A DNA stretch of 64,000 nucleotides from Marinimicrobium hydrolyticum (GCF_030848505.1 NZ_JAVDDU010000008.1:86281-150280); one strand, 5' to 3'. Shown: positions 37,801 through 45,564, numbered from the stretch's first letter. Notes: a model not told the origin generated them from the letters alone. Numbers and translations: made by a program.

Positions 37801-38324
37801 TCTTTGTATTTGGAGATGCCGGCCGCTTCTTCGATGTAGACGCGCAAATCTTCAGGTTTGGCTTCGATCAGGCGGGAGATCATGCCCTGTTCGATAATGG
37901 AGTAACTGCGCGGACCCAAGCCGGTGCCCAGGAAGATGTCGGTAATGTCCCGACGGCGACACTTGGTGCCGTTGAGGTAGTAGTTGTTTTGGCTGTCCCG
38001 GGTGACCTTCCGCTTGATGGAAATTTCGTTGAAGGCGGCGTACTCGCCCGTAACCGAACCATCGCTGTTATCAAATACCAGCTCAATGGAGGCCTGACCT
38101 ACGGGTTTGCGCCCGCCGGAGCCATTGAAAATGACATCGGTCATGGATTCGCCGCGCAGATTCTTGGCGGAGGACTCGCCCATCACCCAGCGGACGGCGT
38201 CAATAATATTGGACTTGCCGCAGCCATTGGGGCCGACAACGGCGCACAGGTTGCTGGGGAAGTTGACCGTGGTGGGATCAACAAAGGATTTAAAACCAGC
38301 CAGCTTGATACACTTCAGGCGCAT
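34815..38324 (-). CDS. smc: Chromosome partition protein SMC
   Basis: 1169 aa. Walker A is GPNGCGKSNIIDAVRWV (about 32-48). Long coiled coils flank a hinge at about 510-650, and the C-terminal head has the signature LLSGGEKALTAIALVFSIF and Walker B CMLDEVDAPLDD. It organises and condenses the chromosome with ScpAB. Length and domain order are standard. The ATG at 38324 has no very strong ribosome site. A 267-nt gap separates it from ccmI on the same strand; a GC-rich hairpin (GGGGCTCT and complement, about 38539-38581) lies in the gap. Confidence 0.97.
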   Translation of the reverse strand: MRLKCIKLAGFKSFVDPTTVNFPSNLCAVVGPNGCGKSNIIDAVRWVMGESSAKNLRGESMTDVIFNGSGGRKPVGQASIELVFDNSDGSVTGEYAAFNEISIKRKVTRDSQNNYYLNGTKCRRRDITDIFLGTGLGPRSYSIIEQGMISRLIEAKPEDLRVYIEEAAGISKYKERRRDTENRMRRTQENLERLTDIRDELERQLSRLHRQAQSAEKYTEYKKEERLLKAQLQGLKYRHLDDQSKTKQAAIRDLELRMESFVTDQVNKDTQIEKCRTRYTELQDKFNEVQGRYYAIGADIARIEQTIQHAQERGRQLQADLDQTQRDRKDTAEHLQMDQHKAEGWQAELLELEPELELINAAEDSSGEALQQAEEAMQRWQSEWDAFNQRAAEPRQRAEVQQSRIQHLEQVQQRLLQRIEKLKEEKANLQQGATDDEIDVLSEQVAELDAEVEEKRAAAEVIGDQLEQQRSDNNRLADELDAARSKLQSMRGRHASLDALQQAALGEKNKAVTQWLEGRQLADQPRVAETLTVQDGWDKALETVLGNSLQGVCVNGLDAVAASIEELSQGELLLLDTHARVDAQTGNKAARLADKVSADWDLSGLLQGIYVAENLTEALALRSSLSADESVITPDGVWLGAQWLRVARDSDASAGVIARRQELEELGEEISRTEAQVAELDGQREEGREALKRLEQEREQKRRESDEQNRQAGELRSQLSAKRARVEQLTMRRERADAELRDADAQMKQESEQLSEARMILSEAIELMEQDTDKRENLLQQRDTIRTNLDQVRQRARHDKDKAHELAMRHQSLKTQLDAIRLGIARLEEQDQRLRERHEMLLESLGESSDPMEEHKLELEANLAKRLAVEEDLSQARTALESVEQELRDAEQARNRAEQEVQAVRSHLEQERLAAQTFEVQRAGLAQQLKEDDFDLDQLLAELPEDAELGPMETELANVGARISRLGPINLAAIDEYKVESERKQYLDAQDADLNEALQTLENAIKRIDRETRTRFKETFDTVNKSLQELFPKVFGGGHAYLELTGEDLLDTGITIMARPPGKRNSTIHLLSGGEKALTAIALVFSIFRLNPAPFCMLDEVDAPLDDANVGRYARLVQEMSEQVQFIYITHNKIAMEMAHQLMGVTMHEPGVSRLVTVDVDEAAELAAV

Positions 38325-38591
38325 AGGTGCGAGTCACTCGTTTTTGGCCAGATCCGCGGCCATTGATCGTTATGTTTTTACCTTTCCGTCCCGGGTTTGG
38401 GCGCTTGGGTTATGAGGCGATATAAAGGCGGGAATTCTACACGGAAGCATGGCGTTTTGACACCTGCCCAGAGCGCGAAAAAGCGCTAGAGAACCCTCAA
38501 AAACCGGGACTCGTTCCGCTTTCTCTCGTGAAGGGTTTGGCATCCGGGGCTCTTCGCTGGCCTACTGGCGCGCGAGAGCCCCGAAAGGGGG

Positions 38592-39881
38592 TCAATCGGT
38601 AATTTCCCGATCAATTGTCAGGTCAATTGTCCCATCATTGGCCAGTGGCCTTACGGGACCAAAGCGGCCTTCCCAGTCACCGGGCTTCGGCGCAGCGGTG
38701 GAAGTTTGTGAAGCCCGGGCAACCAATTCTACCTGCTCTGTATCGCGCAGCGCGGTTGATGTTGTCATGGCCATAGTATCATCAAGAACAATTGTAGCTG
38801 GAAGATCTGACGCCTGAATTCGCGTTATCGCCAAAGGCATCGGAGAACCTTCCCAGGTCCGGGCGTAGACAAATATCCATTGATCGGGACCCACTTCAGC
38901 GCGCTCCGAAAGTGCCACCCGAATGGAAATAGCAGCCTCGGCTGCTTCCTCGCCAGCCAATGGAGAACCGGTACCGGAACCGCCCTCCCCGGCCAGTTCC
39001 CGCTCAGCCCGTTCAATGCCGACTTTCAGGGATTGGCTGCTAGGCGCGTGGGGGCCCATAACCTCAATGGCGCGCCGCCAAAAGTTAATGGCTTGTTGGT
39101 AATCCCCTTGGTTAAAAGCATTGATACCCGCCAAGCCAAGCGCGGTGGTTTCCTGAGGATCCTGGGCCAATGCTGACTCAGCCAAACCGGCGATGCGTGG
39201 GGTCATCTGATTATCATCCCGGAGAAATAAGGCTTGCGCCAATTCTGCTAATACTCTCGGGCTGTTCGGGTCCACCGATATGACCTTTTCATAGGCTTCA
39301 ATAGCCCGGTCGTAGTCTCCCAAAGACATGGAGTAGCGGCCCACCAGAAAACGGTACTGGAGGTTGTTGGGACGCTGTTGCAGGCGCGCCTCCATGGCCT
39401 CGATCAGGTCTTTGGCACGTTGAGGATCAGGGGCTTGCTGGGCTTGCATATCCTGCCAGTCCAGCCGGGCCTTCTCGTGCTGCATATTCAGAAGCCGTAC
39501 ATCCTGACTGCTGCCCAGCTGCTGGTAGAGCACGACACTGGCTAAAAGAATGGCGACACAAACGACACCCAAAAACTTGGGGCCGACGTTAGCAAAAGCC
39601 ACGCTCTGCTCTGCCTTGCGTAATTGCTCTTCATCTTCCAGAAGCGCACGCTCCTGCTCCAGCTTCAGCTGCTGAAACTCCTCCTCCGAAAGCCGTCCTG
39701 CTTCTTTCGCCTCCTCCAACTCGGCCAAGTGCACCCGGTACAACCCGATATTGGTTTCACTGTAGGCTTTTAGGTCATCCCGCGTAGGGCCGCCGGTGTC
39801 GCGGTGTCTAAGGGGCCAGAGTACGAATACCGCTGCAACCGCCAGGAGCAGCGCGATGGAGAGCCATAGATACATCATCAT
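38592..39881 (-). CDS. ccmI: Cytochrome c maturation protein CcmI
   Basis: 429 aa. Two N-terminal membrane helices (residues about 3-20 and 95-115) flank a coiled cytoplasmic loop, followed by a periplasmic TPR region (about 150-290: YRFLVGRYSMSLGDYDRAIE, AYEKVISVDPNSPRVLAELA) and a C-terminal beta domain. CcmI presents apocytochrome c to the CcmFH ligation complex. The start overlaps the ccmH stop by one base (TAATG). The start lies in a run of three ATG codons. Confidence 0.93.
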   Translation of the reverse strand: MMMYLWLSIALLLAVAAVFVLWPLRHRDTGGPTRDDLKAYSETNIGLYRVHLAELEEAKEAGRLSEEEFQQLKLEQERALLEDEEQLRKAEQSVAFANVGPKFLGVVCVAILLASVVLYQQLGSSQDVRLLNMQHEKARLDWQDMQAQQAPDPQRAKDLIEAMEARLQQRPNNLQYRFLVGRYSMSLGDYDRAIEAYEKVISVDPNSPRVLAELAQALFLRDDNQMTPRIAGLAESALAQDPQETTALGLAGINAFNQGDYQQAINFWRRAIEVMGPHAPSSQSLKVGIERAERELAGEGGSGTGSPLAGEEAAEAAISIRVALSERAEVGPDQWIFVYARTWEGSPMPLAITRIQASDLPATIVLDDTMAMTTSTALRDTEQVELVARASQTSTAAPKPGDWEGRFGPVRPLANDGTIDLTIDREITD

Positions 39882-40381
39882 TAGGACTTCTTATCAGCAG
39901 GTGAATCGGAATGTAGTAGTGCGTCCAACCGAGCACGCTCGGCGGGGGTAAGGTCAGCCCTCTCGGGTTGCACCTTGACGTTGCGGCTCCGACGCTTGAG
40001 CACTATCAGAATCAAGCTCACGATACCCCCGATCAGCAGGACCACCGGTCCGAACCAAAGCAGTATTGTGGTGCTGCTCAAACGCGGCCGGTACAGAATG
40101 TACTCGCCGTAACGATCGACCATAAAATCGACGATCTCCATGTCGGATCGACCGTCCTGAATGAGGAGGTACAGCTCGCGACGAAGATCGGAGGCGATGG
40201 GAGAGTCGGAGCCGGAAAGGTTCTGGTTTTGGCATTTCGGGCAGCGCATTTCTTCGATAAAGCTTAGGTAGCGTTTGCGATCCACTTCGTTATCGAATTC
40301 ATAGGCATCAATGGCCGCCCAGGCCGAACAAGCCAGTAACAACGAAAAAACAGTGCAGAGTTTGTAAAACGCGATTCTCAA
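39881..40381 (-). CDS. ccmH: Cytochrome c maturation protein CcmH (CycL type)
   Basis: 166 aa. A signal peptide (residues 1-22) precedes the thioredoxin-like domain with MRCPKCQNQNLSGSDSPIA (CxxC heme-ligation motif), ending in one membrane helix (TTILLWFGPVVLLIGGIVSL) and a basic tail. It reduces the apocytochrome c CxxCH cysteines before heme attachment. The start is TTG at 40381, supported by AGGGG about 9 nt upstream; no other start gives a signal peptide. It is separated from ccmG by 1.1 kb containing two plus-strand tRNAs and repeats, so it probably needs its own promoter. Confidence 0.93.
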   Translation of the reverse strand: MRIAFYKLCTVFSLLLACSAWAAIDAYEFDNEVDRKRYLSFIEEMRCPKCQNQNLSGSDSPIASDLRRELYLLIQDGRSDMEIVDFMVDRYGEYILYRPRLSSTTILLWFGPVVLLIGGIVSLILIVLKRRSRNVKVQPERADLTPAERARLDALLHSDSPADKKS

Positions 40382-40494
40382 AGTTGTCCCCTAATAAAAT
40401 TCCTGCGCCAGTATACCAAGCCCCTCGCTTGCATGGCGACCTATACCCAGATTCCGCTCAAGGCAGAAAATTCACTGAATTTGCTCAAAACTGA

Positions 40495-40522
40495 TTGACC
40501 TCAGCGCGCTTACCGTTAGAAT
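40495..40522 (+). promoter_or_regulatory. Sigma-70 promoter for the tRNA-Val/tRNA-Asp transcript
   Basis: TTGACC at 40495-40500 and TAGAAT at 40517-40522, spacer 16 nt. A GC-rich stretch follows the -10 box, as expected for stringently controlled stable-RNA promoters. The tRNA begins 17 nt downstream. Confidence 0.7.
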
Positions 40523-40538
40523 ACGCCCTTCCTGATGG

Positions 40539-40614
40539 GGGTGGTTAGCTCAGTTGGTAGAGCGGCGCCCTTACAAGGCGTAGGTCACAGGTTCGACTCC
40601 TGTACCACCCACCA
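40539..40614 (+). tRNA. tRNA-Val (TAC anticodon)
   Basis: 76 nt with encoded CCA. The acceptor stem GGGTGGT pairs with ACCACCC, the D loop reads AGCTCAGTTGGTAGAGC, the anticodon loop is CTTACAA (anticodon TAC), and the T arm has GGTTCGACTCC. It lies antisense to the ccm genes. Confidence 0.97.
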
Positions 40615-40625
40615 GGATAAAATGC

Positions 40626-40702
40626 GGACCGGTAGTTCAGCTGGTTAGAATGCCGGCCTGTCACGCCGGAGGTCGCGGGTTCGAGTCCCGTCCGGTCCGC
40701 CA
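40626..40702 (+). tRNA. tRNA-Asp (GTC anticodon)
   Basis: 77 nt with encoded CCA. The acceptor stem GGACCGG pairs with CCGGTCC, the anticodon loop is CTGTCAC (anticodon GTC), and the T arm has GGGTTCGAGTCCC. It follows tRNA-Val by 11 nt and ends at a strong terminator. Its last 17 nt are repeated at 41022-41039. Confidence 0.97.
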
Positions 40703-40708
40703 CTATTC

Positions 40709-40738
40709 AAAAAGCCCCACAAGGTTGGGGCTTTTTTT
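40709..40738 (+). terminator. Terminator after tRNA-Asp
   Basis: AAAAAGCCCCA-6-TGGGGCTTTTTTT, an 11-bp stem with T run, starting 7 nt after the tRNA. A near copy is at 41045-41074. Confidence 0.95.
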
Positions 40739-40798
40739 ATGCCCGGTAAAAACCACCCAAAGCTTCCAGCGGACAGGGCTCGAACCTTAGGGTTCGAC

Positions 40799-41022
40799 AA
40801 ATCGGCAGGATTGCCGATTTGCACAGCCGTCCAGGCTGCCCGCAGGGCGAGGGCCACGGATGGCCCGAGTGACTAAATGGCAGGATAGCCATTTAGCACA
40901 GCCGTCAGGCTGCCCGCAGGGCGAGGGCCACGGATGGCCCGAGTGACTAAATGGCAGGATAGCCATTTAGCACAGCCGTCAGGCTGCCCGCAGGGCGAGG
41001 GCCATGGATGGCCCGAGTGACT
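40799..41022 (+). repeat. Three tandem hairpin units (76, 74, 74 nt), GGA-loop type
   Basis: Units start at 40799, 40875 and 40949. Each has a leading hairpin: AAATCGGCA-GGAT-TGCCGATTT in unit 1 and AAATGGC-AGGATA-GCCATTT in units 2 and 3. The stems differ by compensating changes but keep GGA in the loop. Each unit continues with CAGCC...GGCTG, CCCGCAGGGC, a hairpin GGCC-ACGGAT-GGCC (ATGGAT in unit 3), and ends CGAGTGACT. The array lies between tRNA-Asp and a duplicated tRNA-Asp 3' end. No ORF here is credible. Confidence 0.85.
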
Positions 41023-41039
41023 CCCGTCCGGTCCGCCAC
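41022..41039 (+). repeat. Duplicated 3' end of tRNA-Asp
   Basis: 18 nt (TCCCGTCCGGTCCGCCAC) identical to 40686-40703, the 3' end of tRNA-Asp plus one base, followed by a near copy of the tRNA terminator. It joins the end of the third tandem unit exactly at the T-arm sequence. It is either an attachment-type duplication or the stump of a second tRNA-Asp gene. Confidence 0.8.
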
Positions 41040-41044
41040 ATTCT

Positions 41045-41074
41045 AAAAAGCCCCACACAGTTGGGGCTTTTTTT
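41045..41074 (+). terminator. Second copy of the tRNA-Asp terminator
   Basis: AAAAAGCCCCA-6-TGGGGCTTTTTTT, same stem as 40709-40738 but with a different loop. It is part of the duplicated tRNA-Asp 3' region. Confidence 0.85.
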
Positions 41075-41124
41075 CTCGAAAAACCACCCGCGTGTCGGCT
41101 CAGAGCGAGCTAAGTAAAATCCTC

Positions 41125-41150
41125 GTCATTCCCGCGAAGGCGGGAATCCA
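41125..41150. repeat. Short palindromic repeat CATTCCCGCGAAGGCGGGAATCC type
   Basis: A 26-nt palindromic sequence of a kind scattered through many proteobacterial genomes (CCCGC-GAAG-GCGGG). A degenerate relative lies at about 5467-5495 (ATTCCCGCCTGTACGGGAGCG). Confidence 0.6.
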
Positions 41151-41241
41151 AACTGCCACATTCAGCGTAGCGGCCTAGACCCCTGATTTCGTGGTTTGCT
41201 TTCCGGGAGATCCCAGTTAATAGCTTCATAAGCAAATTCTA

Positions 41242-41347
41242 GGGTCGCACAGGGTGAGTGTTCAGCAAACGTCGTGAACCCTTCCCTGGGGACTGCCTCA
41301 AAAGGTCCCTCTTTTGAGGCTTGCTGAACACTCACCCTGCACGACCC
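41242..41347 (-). repeat. Hairpin repeat element with 27-bp terminal inverted repeats (GGA-loop type)
   Basis: Arms 41242-41268 and 41321-41347 match at 25 of 27 positions, with a perfect 19-bp core. On the minus strand the interior holds GCCTCAAAAG-AGGGAC-CTTTTGAGGC (10-bp stem) and CCC-CAGGGAA-GGG, followed by TTCACGACG before the arm. The arms are shared with the elements at 41381-41475 and 49333-49507. Confidence 0.85.
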
Positions 41348-41380
41348 ACGTAGCGTCAGACTACGGCATTCTTTTCGATC

Positions 41381-41475
41381 GACCACTCACAAGGAAGCGA
41401 GGAGTGTCCCGAAGCGCCGGGAGCGCGTAGGGACTGGGTTCACGACGTTTGCTGAACACTTACCCTGCACGGCCC
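41381..41475 (+). repeat. Partial hairpin repeat element sharing core and right arm
   Basis: Contains the conserved core GAGGAGTGTCCCGAAGCGCC, the hairpin GCGC-CGGGA-GCGC, TTCACGACG and a right arm TTTGCTGAACACTTACCCTG matching the arm of the preceding element. The left arm is missing, so it is a truncated copy or forms a composite with 41242-41347. Confidence 0.75.
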
Positions 41476-41506
41476 GAAGGCTCCTTACGAAGTACAACGC
41501 CCTCCC

Positions 41507-42046
41507 CTAGCCTCCCTCTTTGATCCTCTCAATCAAAGGCCGAAAATCCCGCTCCCAGATTTCCCAATTAACCACACCCACATGGCGATGCCGAATAATC
41601 CCCCGGCCATCGATTAGGTACGTTTCCGGGGCGCCAAACACGCCCAGATCCAGCCCCAAGCGGCCGTCCTGGTCCACCACACTCAGAACATAAGGGTCGT
41701 GCAACTCTTCCAGCCAACGCGCCGCTGCTGCTACGTCATCTTTGTAGTTAATGCCGTAAATAGGTACGCCTTCGCGCTCCACCAGTTCGACAAAAAACGG
41801 GTGCTCTACTCGACAGGCAGCACACCAAGTGGCCCAAATGTTAAGCAGACTATAGTCGTGCTCCAGGAACACTTCCGGGGTGATTCTGCCCTCTTCGTCC
41901 CGAATGGTGCGCAGCTCAAAAGCCGGCACCGGCTGCTCAAGTCGGGCCGAAGGCATGGCATGCGGGTCCAAACTGAGGCCGCGCCAAAACAGCACGGCCA
42001 GCACCCCAAATACCGCCAGAGGTAAAAAGAGCTTCAATCGATTCAT
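41507..42046 (-). CDS. ccmG: Thiol:disulfide oxidoreductase CcmG (DsbE)
   Basis: 179 aa. An N-terminal membrane anchor (LFLPLAVFGVLAVLFWRGL) precedes a periplasmic thioredoxin fold with NIWATWCAACRVEHP (active site CAAC) and GVFGAPETYLID containing the cis-Pro loop. It keeps CcmH or apocytochrome c reduced. The start overlaps the ccmF stop by 4 nt. ccmH, normally next, is displaced by 1.1 kb. Confidence 0.95.
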   Translation of the reverse strand: MNRLKLFLPLAVFGVLAVLFWRGLSLDPHAMPSARLEQPVPAFELRTIRDEEGRITPEVFLEHDYSLLNIWATWCAACRVEHPFFVELVEREGVPIYGINYKDDVAAAARWLEELHDPYVLSVVDQDGRLGLDLGVFGAPETYLIDGRGIIRHRHVGVVNWEIWERDFRPLIERIKEGG

Positions 42047-44022
42047 GCTTGATTGGTTCCCGAACTCGGCCCCTGGGCCTTCGATGTTTTTCGCTTGCGA
42101 TAGCGCTTATCCGCTACCGCCATAGCCGCACCTATCGCCATCATTAGCGCGCCCAACCAAATCCAGCGCACAAACGGCTTGAGATGCACCCGCATAGCCC
42201 AGGCGCCTTCGTCATCCAGAGGTTCGCCCATGGCCAGATAAAGATCGCGCAGCAGGCCGGGCGCCAACGCCACCTGAGTCATGACCTTGCCGCCGGCCAA
42301 ATAGCGACGCTTCTGCGGACGCATTTCGCGCAGGAACTCGCCGTCTTTAGTGACCACCACCAAGGCTTCCTCGGCAATATAATTGGGCCCCTGCACCGTG
42401 TACACGCTGTCCATGGTGAACTCGTAGTTGCCGGCTTGAACGGCAACCCCCGGGTGCATACCCACATCTCGCAAATCCGCATAGATACTGTTCAGGCACA
42501 CGCCGATCAGAGTCACACCAATACCGGCATGAGCCACGATCATGCCGTGATAACTGAGACTCAGTTTGCGTAGACCCTCGCGCCAATTTTTGGCGTTGCG
42601 CATGCGGTGCAGCATGTCCGCGGCCAGGCTGGTGAAAATCCAGCTACCCACGAAGACCGACAACGCGGCCAGCCAACTGTACCCTTCCGCGTAAAAAATC
42701 GGGAACAGCAGACCGATCACCATGCTGATGACCCAAGGCCGCCACAACACCTTGACCAGCTGCATGGGGTTGGTTTTCTTCCAGTTGGACGAGGGCCCCA
42801 ATGCCATTAGCAGGCACAGCACACCCATCAAAGGAATAAAGAACATGTTGAAGTACGGTGGCCCCACGGACACCTTACCCCAGCCGAGGGCGTCAGCAAT
42901 CAGTGGGTACAGGGTACCCACCAACACGGTAGCCATAATCACCATCAGCAAAATGTTGTTGCCCAGCAGCAGAGTTTCCCGGGACAACCAACTGAAGCCT
43001 GGGTGGTTTTTGACCACCGGGGCGCGCAGAGCGTAGAGGGTCAGTGAGCCGCCGACCACAACCAGCAAGAACATGAGAATAAACACGCCCCGCTCCGGAT
43101 CATTGGCAAACGCGTGCACGGACGTCAGCACCCCGGAACGCACCAGGAAGGTACCCAGCAGACACAGGGAGAAGGTGAAGATGGCCAGCAGCAGCGTCCA
43201 ACTTTTAAACGCGCCGCGTTTTTCGGTCACCGCCAGTGAGTGAATCAGCGCGGTACCCACCAACCACGGCAGGAAGGAGGCATTTTCTACTGGATCCCAG
43301 AACCACCAGCCGCCCCAGCCGAGCTCGTAATAGGCCCACCAACTGCCCAGCGCAATCCCAACCGTAAGAAAGCCCCAGGCCAGATTGGCCCAAGGGCGAC
43401 ACCAGCGCGCCCAGGCGCTATCCAAACGGCCAGTTAGCAAAGCGGCAATAGCAAAAGCAAAAGTGGCACTGAAGCCTACATACCCCATGTACAGAATGGG
43501 CGGGTGCAAAATCAGGCCGATATCCTGCAACAGCGGGTTAAGATCTCCACCCTCTTGCGGAGCCATGGGTAGCAAGCGATCAAAGGGATTGGACGTGAGC
43601 AGGATAAACAGCAGGAAGCCCACCGAGATAAACCCCATCACCGCCAGAACCCGGGCCTGGAGGTCGCGCGGCAAGGCGCCGCTGAGCAAGGCGATGGCCA
43701 GGGTCCAGCCCGCGAGCATCATGACCCAGAGCAGCAAAGAACCTTCGTGACCGCCCCAAACCGCGCTGACCTTGTAGTAAACGGGCAACAGCGTGTTCGA
43801 GTGACCGGCTACGTAAGAAACTGAAAAGTCGTCCGCCACAAAGGCGTAAACCAAACACGCGAAGGACACCGTCACAAACACAAAGAAACCGGCGCTCAGT
43901 GATCGCCCTGTGGCCATCAACATCTGGTTGTTGACCTGCGCACCGAGTAACGGCAGACACATGAGTGCAAAACTAAAAACCAGCGCCACTACCAGCGCAA
44001 AATGACCTATCTCAGGAACCAT
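42043..44022 (-). CDS. ccmF: Heme lyase subunit CcmF
   Basis: 659 aa with about 15 hydrophobic segments. The tryptophan-rich WWD-type region is GGWWFWDPVENASFLPWL (about 231-248), and conserved histidines flank it. It joins heme to apocytochrome c with CcmH and CcmI. The ATG at 44022 has GAGGTGG upstream and is preferred over a GTG at 44037. The gene overlaps ccmE by 11 nt and ccmG by 4 nt. Confidence 0.96.
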   Translation of the reverse strand: MVPEIGHFALVVALVFSFALMCLPLLGAQVNNQMLMATGRSLSAGFFVFVTVSFACLVYAFVADDFSVSYVAGHSNTLLPVYYKVSAVWGGHEGSLLLWVMMLAGWTLAIALLSGALPRDLQARVLAVMGFISVGFLLFILLTSNPFDRLLPMAPQEGGDLNPLLQDIGLILHPPILYMGYVGFSATFAFAIAALLTGRLDSAWARWCRPWANLAWGFLTVGIALGSWWAYYELGWGGWWFWDPVENASFLPWLVGTALIHSLAVTEKRGAFKSWTLLLAIFTFSLCLLGTFLVRSGVLTSVHAFANDPERGVFILMFLLVVVGGSLTLYALRAPVVKNHPGFSWLSRETLLLGNNILLMVIMATVLVGTLYPLIADALGWGKVSVGPPYFNMFFIPLMGVLCLLMALGPSSNWKKTNPMQLVKVLWRPWVISMVIGLLFPIFYAEGYSWLAALSVFVGSWIFTSLAADMLHRMRNAKNWREGLRKLSLSYHGMIVAHAGIGVTLIGVCLNSIYADLRDVGMHPGVAVQAGNYEFTMDSVYTVQGPNYIAEEALVVVTKDGEFLREMRPQKRRYLAGGKVMTQVALAPGLLRDLYLAMGEPLDDEGAWAMRVHLKPFVRWIWLGALMMAIGAAMAVADKRYRKRKTSKAQGPSSGTNQA

Positions 44023-44479
44023 ACTGAACCACCTCACAGCTCTCGTCGTGACCGTCGCTTACCGCCGCCATGGTCTCGGCTACCTCTGGAGGCATATATT
44101 TTTCATCGTGCTTGGCGAGTACCTGAGTGGCGTAAAAGCCCCCATCAGCGCGCAGCTCGCCGTTGACCACTGCCGCTTCGCCTTCGGCGAATAGATCCGG
44201 CAGTATGCCCGTATAGTGCACTCGAAAGTCCACAATGCCGTCGGTGAGCAGGAATGTAGTCTCGAGCGTCTCCCGATCCCGAGACACACTGCCCGGGCGC
44301 ACACAGCCGCCGGCGCGAATGCGTCGATCTAAGGGTACCTCCCCCGCCACGATCATGGACGGTGGATAAAAGAGATTGATGTTATCCCGCAATGCGAAGG
44401 CCATAAGCCCTACGGCGACACTGGAGAAAAAAACAATGAAGAGAATGAAGAACAAACGCTGACGACGGACGGGATGCAT
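44012..44479 (-). CDS. ccmE: Periplasmic heme chaperone CcmE
   Basis: 155 aa. One N-terminal membrane anchor (RLFFILFIVFFSSVAVGLMA) precedes an OB-fold domain. VLAKHDEKYMPPEV carries the His that binds heme covalently and the nearby Tyr. It receives heme from CcmC and hands it to CcmF. The ATG at 44479 is chosen over a TTG at 44491. A 107-nt gap, unusually large for this operon, separates it from ccmD. Confidence 0.95.
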   Translation of the reverse strand: MHPVRRQRLFFILFIVFFSSVAVGLMAFALRDNINLFYPPSMIVAGEVPLDRRIRAGGCVRPGSVSRDRETLETTFLLTDGIVDFRVHYTGILPDLFAEGEAAVVNGELRADGGFYATQVLAKHDEKYMPPEVAETMAAVSDGHDESCEVVQYGS

Positions 44480-44586
44480 AAAACGACCCAACTAGCTAAA
44501 AAAATCGGTGGACGATGCAACAGATACGGCAACAAAGACCGACCGGGACGCTGAAATAAACGCACGCCCGGATCTGGCGCAGTATA

Positions 44587-44790
44587 TCAGGCTTGGCGTG
44601 CGACTTCGCGCACCCTATCCATTTGTTTAAGCCAAGCCTGATGCTGGCGAATTAGGCGTCGCCGCCGCACCAATGGGCTAAATACCAGATAGACCAAAAC
44701 CGCAAAGGTGATGCCATAGCACGCCCAGACGAAAGGCCCATGGCCGCTCATCTGAATAAAATCCTGCAGGGAATCAAACTGAAAGCTCAC
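44587..44790 (-). CDS. ccmD: Heme exporter protein CcmD
   Basis: 67 aa with one membrane helix (FVWACYGITFAVLVYLVF) and a basic cytoplasmic tail (RRRRLIRQHQ), the standard CcmD layout. It helps release heme-loaded CcmE from CcmABC. The start overlaps the ccmC stop by 4 nt. Confidence 0.92.
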   Translation of the reverse strand: MSFQFDSLQDFIQMSGHGPFVWACYGITFAVLVYLVFSPLVRRRRLIRQHQAWLKQMDRVREVARQA

Positions 44791-45542
44791 GGCTTTTTCG
44801 CCTCCTCTTTTACCAGGTCAATGACCCACTGGGTGCGCCCCTCACGTCGTAAAATTTCGGCGCGGGTGTACAAAATCAACACCAGGGCGTAAAAAATGTA
44901 AAACGCCAGAATCATTGTCAACAGCGGATAAAGCATGGACGAATGAATGGTGGGAGCCGACGTGAGCTTCAAAGTCGCCGGTTGATGCAAGGTGTGCCAC
45001 CAGTCTACTGACTTGTAAATAATCGGAATGTTCACCGTTCCGATCAGCGCCAGAAGGGCACTGGCTTTGTCAGCAGCATCACGGCTTTGAAAGGCAGCTT
45101 GCAGCGCCATAATGCCTAAATAGAGAAAGAGCAGAATCAACATGGAGGTAATGCGGGCATCCCACTCCCACCAAGTGCCCCAGGTAGGTTTGCCCCAAAT
45201 GGCGCCCGTGACCAGCGACAGAAAGGTGAGCGCGGCGCCGATGGGCGCGGCTGACTTCATCACCACGAACGCCATCTTCATGCGCCAGATCATACCTACA
45301 GCGCCGGCTACAGCCATCACGTAGTAGCCAATCAGCGCCAGAAAGGCAGCCGGGACATGCAGGTATATAATCCGATAGCTATTGCCCTGCTGATAGTCCG
45401 GTGGCGCAAATGCCAGGCCCCACACGGTGCCGAGCACCAGCAAAATACCACTTACAGCCGCCAACCACGGCACCCAACCCTCGGTTTTGTAGTAAAACCA
45501 GCGAGGTGAACCCAGGCGATGAAACCATTGCCAGTTACTCAC
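44787..45542 (-). CDS. ccmC: Heme exporter protein CcmC
   Basis: 251 aa with six hydrophobic segments and the tryptophan-rich heme motif WGKPTWGTWWEWDARIT (about 117-133). It loads heme onto CcmE. The start is GTG at 45542 (MSNWQWFHRLGSPRWFY is the usual N-terminus), with GGAG upstream. It lies 22 nt after ccmB. Confidence 0.96.
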   Translation of the reverse strand: MSNWQWFHRLGSPRWFYYKTEGWVPWLAAVSGILLVLGTVWGLAFAPPDYQQGNSYRIIYLHVPAAFLALIGYYVMAVAGAVGMIWRMKMAFVVMKSAAPIGAALTFLSLVTGAIWGKPTWGTWWEWDARITSMLILLFLYLGIMALQAAFQSRDAADKASALLALIGTVNIPIIYKSVDWWHTLHQPATLKLTSAPTIHSSMLYPLLTMILAFYIFYALVLILYTRAEILRREGRTQWVIDLVKEEAKKP

Positions 45543-45564
45543 GTGTACTTACTCTCCTCTTCAA

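Noticed and set aside
40645..40857. Minus-strand ORF ending in GGPDGTRTRDLRRDRPAF
   Set aside because: It is the translation of tRNA-Asp and the adjacent repeat in reverse; this is a well-known spurious protein type.
40799..41022. CRISPR array
   Set aside because: Units are directly adjacent without unique spacers, and no cas gene is nearby.
40873..41058. Minus-strand ORF across the tandem repeat
   Set aside because: It consists of repeat translation with an internal duplicated peptide; no ribosome site and no protein-like composition.
40626..41074. Integrated prophage or island at tRNA-Asp
   Set aside because: The duplicated tRNA end encloses only about 320 bp of repeats; no integrase or cargo genes lie inside.
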